A stretch of DNA of 6,109 nt from Sporomusa sp. GTDB taxonomy: Bacteria; Bacillota_C; Negativicutes; Sporomusales; Sporomusaceae. Under the pieces are notes generated by a model. That model worked only from the letters and a program-made list of their open reading frames with translations, searched no databases and had not been told where the DNA came from. The stretch is taken from assembly GCA_029256645.1 (NCBI GenBank), contig JAQSXM010000226.1, positions 1 through 6,109 on the forward strand, in the 5' to 3' direction. Below, piece by piece: positions 1 through 5,317 of this stretch; position 1 is the stretch's first letter; each line of letters starts with the position of its first letter. The translations under genes were made by a program, and so were the position numbers.

Positions 1-534
1 ATTGCGGCAACTAACCGTGATCTTGAAAATATGATTCAGCAAAAGCTATTCCGCCAGGATTTATATTACCGGTTAAATATATTTACAATCAATATTCCCC
101 CGCTAAGAGAGCGAACAGATGACATCCTTTTGTTATGCCGGATGTTGTTCCAGAAAATCAATAATCAGGTTGAGCACTGGGTGGAAGGAATTACACCGGA
201 AGCACTGGCTATGTTAATGCAATATAACTGGCCGGGTAATGTTCGCGAGCTTGAAAATGTTCTGGAACGGGCAATAAACCTTATGGATGACGAGATAATT
301 ATTGCGCCGGAGCATTTACCGCCTATGCTTAAAAAGGTAAATGGAATCAAGGCTGAGACTGGGGACGGGTTCCCGCCTCACGATTTGGCAGACATAAAAG
401 AAGATGCAGAGAGGCAGGCAATTATACGGGCGCTTGCTGCCGCAGGCGGCAATAAGAGTAAAGCCGCTAAAATTTTAGGTATTCATCGCTCCGGTTTTTA
501 TCAAAAAATGCAAAAATACAATCTTATAAAGTAG
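1..534 (+). CDS. Sigma-54-dependent transcriptional activator, C-terminal part (5' end outside window)
   Basis: The reading frame is open from base 1, so the gene begins upstream and only the last 177 residues are visible. The fragment starts in the sensor I region of the AAA+ domain (ATNRDLE at residues 3-9). It continues with FRQDLYYRLN (17-26), whose two arginines (R18, R24) correspond to the arginine fingers of PspF/NtrC proteins, then PPLRERTDDI (33-42) and the sensor II motif WPGNVRELENVLERA (77-91). A Fis-type helix-turn-helix closes the protein (about residues 139-177, containing NKSKAAKILGIHRSGFYQKM). Such proteins bind enhancer-like sites through the HTH and use ATP hydrolysis to open sigma-54 RNA polymerase promoters. 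The Walker A, GAFTGA loop and N-terminal sensory domain lie outside the window, so the signal and target genes cannot be named. A hairpin follows the stop, suggesting that the transcript ends there rather than running into corA. Confidence 0.95.
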   Translation: MAATNRDLENMIQQKLFRQDLYYRLNIFTINIPPLRERTDDILLLCRMLFQKINNQVEHWVEGITPEALAMLMQYNWPGNVRELENVLERAINLMDDEIIIAPEHLPPMLKKVNGIKAETGDGFPPHDLADIKEDAERQAIIRALAAAGGNKSKAAKILGIHRSGFYQKMQKYNLIK

Positions 535-556
535 AATATGGTAGATTTAAGTAAAG

Positions 557-597
557 AGCCCTTGCGTTCTGGTAGAATACGCAAGGGCTTAATTTAA
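557..597 (+). terminator. Probable terminator of the sigma-54 activator gene
   Basis: An 11-bp perfect stem (557-567 with 579-589, containing CCCTTGCG/CGCAAGGG) encloses an 11-base loop and starts 22 bases after the stop codon. The tail is TTAATTT followed by A's, not a clean T run, so termination may be inefficient. The position and the GC-rich stem support a transcript end here. Confidence 0.6.
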
Positions 598-642
598 AAA
601 AATACATGGTCGGAGCACATGTCTCTTATACTTCTTAAAGGT

Positions 643-686
643 AAAATATGTAAGAATAAAGAATGTCTTTCCTTACATATTTTTTT
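643..686 (+). promoter_or_regulatory. Terminator-like hairpin in the corA leader
   Basis: A 12-bp perfect A/T-rich stem (643-654 with 672-683) has a 17-base loop that can form an extra AAAG/CTTT pairing (658-661 with 667-670). It runs into seven T's (680-686). The corA Shine-Dalgarno GAGGTGA (689-695) begins two bases after the T run. The hairpin could be a second terminator for upstream transcription or a leader attenuator of corA. A TATACT at 627-632 could be a -10 element placing the transcript start just before the hairpin, but I see no good -35. No M-box-like Mg2+ riboswitch is recognisable, and the space is too short for one. Confidence 0.5.
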
Positions 687-698
687 GTGAGGTGAGTT

Positions 699-1769
699 AT
701 GCCTAAATTTCAGAGAGTCAGGGCTTCCAAGGTTGGTTTACCACCAGGAACGCTGGTATATATTGGTGATACGCGGGCCGAGAAGGCTTATATTAGTGTA
801 GTGCAGTATGATGGTGATATATTTACTGAAACTAAGGGTGTTTTAGCTAATAATTTGACGAAGTTAACGGTTAAATCCGGTGTCACCTGGATTAATGTTC
901 GGGGACTTAATTCTACAGCTGTTGAAACCATCGGTCAGCAGTATAATATTCATCCTCTGGTACTTGAAGACATCTTGAACACTGACCAGCGACCTAAGCT
1001 GGAGGACTATGGAGACTATTTATGTGTAATTATAAAATCATTGAATATGGCAAATGAGGCGGTTGATTATGAGACCGAGCAGGTTAGTCTTATCCTGGGG
1101 CCAAATTATGTAATCTCTTTTCTCGAGAGCCTGCCGGAGGAACGGGATGTTTTTGCCGGAATTTATGAAAGAATCAAAAGTGGGAGGGGGAAAATTAGAA
1201 AGCTGGGAGCAGACTACTTGCTGTATGCCTTAATTGACAGTGTGGTCGACCATTATTTTTTAGTACTTGAGCATTTGGGGGAAAAAATTGAAATGGTCGA
1301 AGATCAGATTGTTGTTCAGCCGCGCCCTGAAGTCTTGCACGAATTACATGTACTTAAGCATGATATGTTGTTTATGCGTAAGTCGGTATGGCCTGTGCGT
1401 GAGTTAATTAGTAGGCTTGAACGGGGTGAAGCCGCTCATATAGAAGAATCAACACTGATTTACTTACGGGATGTGTATGATCATGCCATTCAAGTCATCG
1501 AAACAATTGAGATTTACCGTGACATGCTGTCAGGTATGATGGATATTTATTTATCCAGTATTAGCAATCGGATGAGTGAAGTCATGAAGATGCTGACAAT
1601 CATATCAACGATCTTTATTCCGCTCACTTTCATTGCGGGGGTATATGGAATGAACTTTGCCAATATGCCTGAACTGGCATGGGAGTACGGCTATCCATTC
1701 ATCATGTCGGCTATGCTGGGGTTAGCTCTGATTATGGTTCGCTATTTCCGGCAAAAACGTTGGTTATAA
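699..1769 (+). CDS. corA: CorA-family magnesium/cobalt transport protein
   Basis: The product has 356 residues, normal for CorA, the pentameric inner-membrane channel that takes up Mg2+ and also Co2+. The signature YGMN lies at residues 316-319, at the end of the first membrane helix (about 297-319). The short periplasmic loop carries MPEL (323-326), and the second helix runs from about 331 to 349, ending in a basic cytoplasmic tail (RYFRQKRWL). The N-terminal two thirds are the soluble alpha/beta funnel domain with long charged helices, as expected. The ATG start is supported by GAGGTGA at 689-695. No second transporter gene accompanies it, and the neighbours are functionally unrelated, so it looks like a single-gene unit. 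Regulation may involve the leader hairpin just upstream. The family is certain; actual ion preference cannot be read from the sequence. Confidence 0.96.
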   Translation: MPKFQRVRASKVGLPPGTLVYIGDTRAEKAYISVVQYDGDIFTETKGVLANNLTKLTVKSGVTWINVRGLNSTAVETIGQQYNIHPLVLEDILNTDQRPKLEDYGDYLCVIIKSLNMANEAVDYETEQVSLILGPNYVISFLESLPEERDVFAGIYERIKSGRGKIRKLGADYLLYALIDSVVDHYFLVLEHLGEKIEMVEDQIVVQPRPEVLHELHVLKHDMLFMRKSVWPVRELISRLERGEAAHIEESTLIYLRDVYDHAIQVIETIEIYRDMLSGMMDIYLSSISNRMSEVMKMLTIISTIFIPLTFIAGVYGMNFANMPELAWEYGYPFIMSAMLGLALIMVRYFRQKRWL

Positions 1770-1870
1770 GGGGGCAGGTCATAAGTCCTAATAAATTAAT
1801 CGGTAGGTCTGATAGGTCACAGGTAAATACTCGGTTAAAATTAATTATAGAGTGTTAGGCGGTAGCTGGC

Positions 1871-1900
1871 AGTGATATGAGACCGGGGCTCAATATCGCT
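1871..1900 (+). promoter_or_regulatory. Hairpin between corA and cpaE
   Basis: The arms 1871-1881 and 1889-1900 pair over 11 positions with one T-G wobble and a single bulged A (1892), around a 7-base G-rich loop ACCGGGG. It lies about 100 bases after corA and 77 bases before cpaE. The following sequence (TAATTCTGATATATTT) is AT-rich but has no T run, so it is a poor terminator. It could equally be a structured part of the cpaE 5' untranslated region. I found no convincing promoter in 1770-1977. Confidence 0.35.
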
Positions 1901-1949
1901 TAATTCTGATATATTTCGTCACAGTCACAGAGAATGAAGGAGTTTGTCA

Positions 1950-1985
1950 ATGACAACCCATTTAGGGGGCAAGACAAATGGCTGA
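1950..1985 (+). CDS. Possible 11-codon leader minicistron overlapping the cpaE start
   Basis: ATG at 1950 opens a frame encoding MTTHLGGKTNG and stops at TGA 1983-1985, six bases into cpaE in another frame. It has a perfect AAGGAG at 1937-1942 with 7-base spacing, stronger than the AGGGGG (1964-1969) that serves cpaE itself. The overlap would allow ribosomes finishing the minicistron to help start cpaE (translational coupling). The peptide has no recognisable homology and could be chance; the ribosome site is the main evidence. Confidence 0.3.
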   Translation: MTTHLGGKTNG

Positions 1986-3198
1986 AAAGATTAAGGTATT
2001 TATTGCCGATGATATTGCGGCAACCAGGGAGAATATTTGTAAACTGATGGCGTTTGATCCATCGTTGGTCATAATTGGTCATGCCGAATCAGGGATTGAA
2101 GCTGTAGCAAAGGTGAAAGAGCTGAAGCCTGATATAATCCTGATGGATATTAATATGCCGGGTATGGATGGTATTACGGCTTCTGAACAGATTTCTGCAG
2201 ATGTGCCTGAATCCACGATTATCATGATGAGTGTGCAGGGGGAACCGGAGTATCAAAGGCGGGCTATGGCCGCCGGAGCTAAAAATTATTTGGTAAAGCC
2301 CTTTAGCGGGGATGAATTGTTACAGGCCATTAAGCAGAGTTTTAAAAACGAAAACCCTCCAAGCAATGCTATAAGGCTTGATTCCAAGCAGAAAGAACAG
2401 GGTAAGCTCATTACAGTCTTTAGCACCAAAGGGGGTATTGGCAAAACAACGATTGCTGCGAATTTGGCGGTGGCCCTGGCAGCTGAAACTGGGTTGAAGA
2501 TAGGTATTGTTGATGCAGATCTTCAATTTGGCGATGTTGCCCTGCTGCTAAACCTTATGCCACGTGCTACCATTGCTGATTTGGTGCAAAATATTGAGCA
2601 GTTGAATGCTAATCTGTTGGATGATTATCTGGTACAGTTTAACAACAACGTAAAACTACTGCCTGCGCCCTTACGGCCTGAGCAAGCTGAAACCGTGACA
2701 GGCAGCCACCTGTCCGCCATCCTGGGAACCATGCGCTCAAGCTTTAGTTATACAGTAGTTGATACTGCGCCAACCTTTTCCGATACTATGCTGGCAGTAC
2801 TGGAGGCATCAGACATTATCCTGGTAGTGGCTGCGCTTGATCTGCCAACAATTAAGAATGTCAAACTATGCCTGGAGGTAATGGAGTCACTCCACTATGG
2901 TGCAGAAAAGGTCAAAGTGGTGTTAAACAAAACCACTACTGATGGCGACATGGATGTTGGTGAAGTGGAAGAAAGTCTGGGATATAAATTTGCCGCCACT
3001 GTTCCTAGTGATAGTAACGTGGTCCTGGCTTCTGTTAACAGGGGAGTACCATTTGTCGTCAGTCATCAGGCTACACCGGTATCACAAGGTATTGATAGTC
3101 TGGTTGATCTGGTCATCGGTAGCCGCAGGAGGACAGAACTGCGAGCCGGGCAGTTGGCCCTGGGGGTTGTAGATCGGGTTAAACGGCTATTTGGATAA
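1978..3198 (+). CDS. cpaE: CpaE/TadZ-like protein: response-regulator receiver fused to ParA/MinD-type ATPase
   Basis: This 406-residue protein belongs to the Tad/Flp pilus assembly family, whose CpaE/TadZ members localise the secretion machine at the cell pole or membrane. Residues 4-120 are a receiver domain with every phosphorylation residue present: acidic pair D11/D12, phospho-acceptor D57 (LMDINMPGMDG), S85 and K107 (VKPF). After a short linker comes a deviant Walker A motif KGGIGKTT (151-158), a switch-type motif VDADLQFGD (178-186) and Walker B with D262 (YTVVDTAP). It is therefore a MinD/ParA-type ATPase that should dimerise on ATP. In Caulobacter-type CpaE the receiver is degenerate, so the intact receiver here suggests true phosphorylation. 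The ATG has AGGGGG 8 bases upstream. A DegS kinase gene follows and a tadE gene lies further on, but cpaF, tadB and tadC are not in the window. The Tad role is inferred from family; the domain reading is secure. Confidence 0.9.
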   Translation: MAEKIKVFIADDIAATRENICKLMAFDPSLVIIGHAESGIEAVAKVKELKPDIILMDINMPGMDGITASEQISADVPESTIIMMSVQGEPEYQRRAMAAGAKNYLVKPFSGDELLQAIKQSFKNENPPSNAIRLDSKQKEQGKLITVFSTKGGIGKTTIAANLAVALAAETGLKIGIVDADLQFGDVALLLNLMPRATIADLVQNIEQLNANLLDDYLVQFNNNVKLLPAPLRPEQAETVTGSHLSAILGTMRSSFSYTVVDTAPTFSDTMLAVLEASDIILVVAALDLPTIKNVKLCLEVMESLHYGAEKVKVVLNKTTTDGDMDVGEVEESLGYKFAATVPSDSNVVLASVNRGVPFVVSHQATPVSQGIDSLVDLVIGSRRRTELRAGQLALGVVDRVKRLFG

Positions 3199-3217
3199 GG
3201 ACGCACCAGCTTTTGTA

Positions 3218-3351
3218 ACTATATATTCCGCATTAAAGAAGTTTGCAGGCGCAGGCGGGTGGTACATTGACAACGCTCCACCGCTGGCGCTTGACTTCCG
3301 CTTTTGCCAACACACCACCCGCCTGCAAGACTTTAACGCGTTGTATATAGT
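3218..3351. repeat. Large imperfect inverted repeat downstream of cpaE
   Basis: The ends ACTATATA (3218-3225) and TATATAGT (3344-3351) pair perfectly. Inward, 3229-3238 pairs with 3331-3340 with one mismatch, and 13 bases at 3251-3263 (GCAGGCGGGTGGT) pair perfectly with 3314-3326. The left arm has a tandem GCAGGC duplication (3245-3250 and 3251-3256), so either copy can pair with the single right-arm copy and the other bulges out. The 50-base centre (3264-3313) is GC-rich with three CGCT words. There is no T run after it and no open frame of note. Its base composition differs from the AT-rich surroundings. It may be a dispersed palindromic element of the REP/MITE type, or a structured RNA processing site; neither is proven. 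Confidence 0.7.
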
Positions 3352-3372
3352 GAGAATTTAAATATTTAGCAA

Positions 3373-3420
3373 ATGGCAGGAGAGGAGAAGATTTCTACCT
3401 TCTTCTGCCATATTTTATTA
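3373..3420 (+). terminator. Probable terminator of the cpaE transcript
   Basis: A stem of about 13 bp with two G-T wobbles (3373-3385 with 3399-3411; outer part ATGGCAG/CTGCCAT) is followed by ATTTTATTA. It lies about 175 bases after the cpaE stop and immediately before the promoter for the kinase gene. The T tract is short, so some read-through into degS is possible. Confidence 0.55.
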
Positions 3421-3428
3421 GCAGGATA

Positions 3429-3458
3429 TGGGCATAGTATGACGAATTGGCTTATAAT
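3429..3458 (+). promoter_or_regulatory. Probable sigma-A-type promoter for degS
   Basis: A perfect -10 TATAAT (3453-3458) lies 18 bases after TGGGCA (3429-3434), which matches the -35 consensus at four of six positions. The expected transcript start, about 3465, gives a short leader of about 28 bases to the degS ATG. Together with the preceding terminator this marks degS as its own transcription unit. Confidence 0.6.
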
Positions 3459-3492
3459 GTACAATTAGTGTGATGAGGAGCCTGGAGCCTGC

Positions 3493-4626
3493 ATGAAGAA
3501 CCTTGATGTAAAAATCTTAGATAAGATCGTAAAAGGAACTGTCGCTGCGGTGGAAAAAAGTAAATCGCAGATTTTTGATATATATGAGGCGGCACGGACC
3601 GAGATGGAGAATGTGCGGCGGGATGTTGTACGGATTAAGCAAGAAACAGCTGAAATTATTTTTAAAGTTGATGAACTGGAAAAAAAGGAGCGTCGTTCAC
3701 GACTTAGACTAATGGAGGTTAGCCGGAATTTCCGTAATTATACAGAGTTTGATATTAAAGCGGCATATGAAGATACTAGCAATGTTCAACTTGAACTGGC
3801 GATGTCCCGCCTGCAGGAACAGAATTTACGCCGCCAGCGCGATGATTTGGAGATCAGGCTTAAAGCACTTAAAAATACAGTTGAGAAAGCAGAAGAGCTT
3901 GTTTCACAGGTCGGAGCGGTACTAGGCTATTTAGGCAATCAGATGGGAACTGTTGTTACTCAGATTGAATCCTTGCAAGCCAGTCAGGTTTTCGGTGCAA
4001 AGATAATCCGGGCCCAGGAAGAGGAACGGCGGCGTGTGGCGAGGGAGATTCATGACGGTCCGGCGCAGGCAATGGCAAATATTGTTTTCCGGGCTGAGGT
4101 ATGCGAACGATTGATTGATACCGATATTGTCCGGGCTAAACATGAGCTCAAAGACCTTCGGGAACAGGTTAGGGTGGCGCTAAGAGAAACCAGGAAGATT
4201 ATTTTTGATTTGAGACCCATGACACTTGATGACTTAGGGCTTGTACCTACAATTAGACGGGTACTTGATACGATGAAAGAGCGGAGCGGTATTTTTCCAG
4301 AGGTTAAAATAATAGGGGAAGAGAAGCGTCTCGATTCCCATATTGAGAGCGGTCTGTTCCGCATTATCCAAGAGGCCCTCAATAATGTGGAAAAACATGC
4401 TAGGGCGTCTGCGGTGTGGGTACGGATTGACTTTCGCCCCGGCGCAGTCTCCACGGTGATTGAAGATGATGGAAGAGGTTTTGCAGCAGCAGAGAATGTT
4501 GGCAGCGAAAGCTTTGGCTTAATGGGTATACGCGAACGGGTAAATCTCCTGGGGGGCGAGTTAATTATAAAAGCGGAAGTCGGTAAGGGTACTCGCATCT
4601 TTGCGACGGTACCGCTAAAATCATAA
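3493..4626 (+). CDS. degS: DegS-type cytoplasmic two-component sensor histidine kinase
   Basis: The product has 377 residues and no membrane segment. Residues 1-165 are the long helical/coiled-coil DegS sensor domain; RLRLMEVSRNFRNYTEFDI (70-88) closely resembles the same part of Bacillus subtilis DegS as I remember it. The dimerisation/phosphotransfer helix has AQEEERRRVAREIHDGPAQ, with the phosphorylated histidine at H187, the HisKA_3 type. The ATPase domain shows the N box (QEALNNVEKHA, N297/N298), G1 (EDDGRGF, 324-330), G2 (FGLMGIRERV, 341-350) and GKGT (364-367), so the enzyme should be active. In Bacillus, DegS phosphorylates DegU to control secreted enzymes, motility and biofilm. Here no degU follows; a terminator closes the gene, and the only receiver in view is that of CpaE upstream. 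The ATG is preceded by GGAG at 3484-3487 (5-base gap) and GAGGAG at 3475-3480 (12-base gap). Family assignment is firm; the partner is unknown. Confidence 0.93.
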   Translation: MKNLDVKILDKIVKGTVAAVEKSKSQIFDIYEAARTEMENVRRDVVRIKQETAEIIFKVDELEKKERRSRLRLMEVSRNFRNYTEFDIKAAYEDTSNVQLELAMSRLQEQNLRRQRDDLEIRLKALKNTVEKAEELVSQVGAVLGYLGNQMGTVVTQIESLQASQVFGAKIIRAQEEERRRVAREIHDGPAQAMANIVFRAEVCERLIDTDIVRAKHELKDLREQVRVALRETRKIIFDLRPMTLDDLGLVPTIRRVLDTMKERSGIFPEVKIIGEEKRLDSHIESGLFRIIQEALNNVEKHARASAVWVRIDFRPGAVSTVIEDDGRGFAAAENVGSESFGLMGIRERVNLLGGELIIKAEVGKGTRIFATVPLKS

Positions 4627-4665
4627 TGCTTACTTAGTGACCCTCAGGCTATTATTGTTACAAAG

Positions 4666-4700
4666 AAACCTCCCTAATCATTGGTTAGGAAGGTTTTTTT
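4666..4700 (+). terminator. Intrinsic terminator of degS
   Basis: A 12-position stem with one C-A mismatch (4666-4677 with 4685-4696; AACCTCCCTAA against TTAGGAAGGTT) has a 7-base loop and runs into seven T's (4694-4700). It starts 40 bases after the degS stop. This is a classic Rho-independent terminator and argues that no degU follows in the same transcript. Confidence 0.88.
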
Positions 4701-4786
4701 CATAGCTGTTCCAGCATTAAAGAATTCTGGATGAGGGCCACGGTGGTGCATTTGTGTTGCATATAGGACTATTTGCCTATTACATA

Positions 4787-4798
4787 AGCTAATTAGCT
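4787..4798. promoter_or_regulatory. Perfect 12-base palindrome upstream of tadE
   Basis: AGCTAATTAGCT is a perfect palindrome located 103 bases before the tadE ATG. A possible -35 TTGAGA follows at 4801-4806, though its matching -10 is weak. A dimeric regulator could bind here, but short AT-rich palindromes are common by chance. Confidence 0.25.
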
Positions 4799-4887
4799 CT
4801 TTGAGAGATAAGACTTAGGTATGATATTACCGATAGCGAATTGATGTTACAATTAAGTTACCAATAGTGAACCCATAACTATTTGGC

Positions 4888-4893
4888 AAGGGG
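4888..4893 (+). promoter_or_regulatory. Ribosome binding site that fixes the tadE start
   Basis: AAGGGG sits 7 bases before ATG 4901. The alternative upstream start, TTG at 4883, would put this site inside the coding sequence and has no Shine-Dalgarno of its own, so ATG 4901 is preferred. Confidence 0.8.
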
Positions 4894-4900
4894 TGATATT

Positions 4901-5317
4901 ATGAACATTACCCGTTATTTCAAATGCAATCGCGGGCAGACTAAAGTACAGACTGCGATTGTTTTACCTGTGCTGGTACTGATCCTATTTAGTCTTTTAG
5001 AGTTTGGACAGGTAATGAATCAATATCTGATACTTACCGCAGCAGCCCGGGAGGGCGCACGGTTGGCTGCAGTTAGTAATGATACAGCAGCACGGGCAGC
5101 TGTTAATGGTGCCGTTGCCAGCATTGGTAATAATGACCTGCTTGTTAACATTGGGTATTCAAATGGTAAACGGGAGCAAGGGATGTTGGTTACGGTGACA
5201 GTCTGCAAGCCAATTACCGTAATAACACCAATATTTAAAGATATTATCAATCAAGCTTTTACGCCAGATCCACTGACACTGAAAGGTCAGTCGGTTATGA
5301 GGGTAGAGGTTCCGTAA
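4901..5317 (+). CDS. TadE-like pseudopilin of the Tad/Flp pilus system
   Basis: This small protein of 138 residues has a short basic N-terminus, then RGQTKVQTAIVLPVLVL (11-27), which leads into a single membrane helix (about 18-39) containing LLEFG, followed by an extracytoplasmic domain with AAREGARLAAV (about 47-57). The C-terminal VMRVEV is typical of TadE-like proteins. In this family a prepilin peptidase cuts after the glycine (here G12), releasing a mature protein that joins the Tad pilus machine as a minor pilin. The usual mature start has Glu at +5 and an aromatic residue at +6, but here these are Gln (Q17) and Thr (T18), with Lys at +3. This may change processing, methylation or assembly. 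No tadF/tadG partner or flp pilin lies in the window. ATG 4901 is chosen for its AAGGGG site. Family is confident, precise role within the pilus less so. Confidence 0.85.
   Translation: MNITRYFKCNRGQTKVQTAIVLPVLVLILFSLLEFGQVMNQYLILTAAAREGARLAAVSNDTAARAAVNGAVASIGNNDLLVNIGYSNGKREQGMLVTVTVCKPITVITPIFKDIINQAFTPDPLTLKGQSVMRVEVP

Noticed and set aside
601..698. Mg2+-sensing M-box riboswitch upstream of corA
   Set aside because: The space is much too short for the element and no conserved M-box segments are visible; only simple hairpins are present.
1801..1860. c-di-GMP or similar riboswitch, suggested by repeated GGTC/GGTA words before cpaE
   Set aside because: The conserved cores of GEMM-type riboswitches are not present; only short repeated words are seen.
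1900..2082. 60-codon minus-strand frame over the cpaE start
   Set aside because: It overlaps the receiver domain coding sequence, lacks a ribosome site and shows no recognisable protein features.
2942..3172. 76-codon plus-strand frame inside cpaE
   Set aside because: It is an alternative frame inside the conserved ATPase C-terminus, and its Trp/Leu-rich translation is typical of a shadow frame.
3267..3296. Perfect -35-like TTGACA (3267-3272) and TTGACT (3291-3296) inside the inverted repeat
   Set aside because: No -10 element lies at 16-18 bases from either; both are in the GC-rich loop of the palindrome.
4050..4598. 182-codon open frame on the minus strand
   Set aside because: It lies wholly antisense to the conserved catalytic part of degS, its protein is low-complexity and Ser/Arg-rich without a recognisable domain, and the plus-strand frame has every kinase motif.
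4883..4900. Upstream TTG start adding six residues to the TadE-like protein
   Set aside because: There is no ribosome site before it, while ATG 4901 has AAGGGG at ideal spacing.
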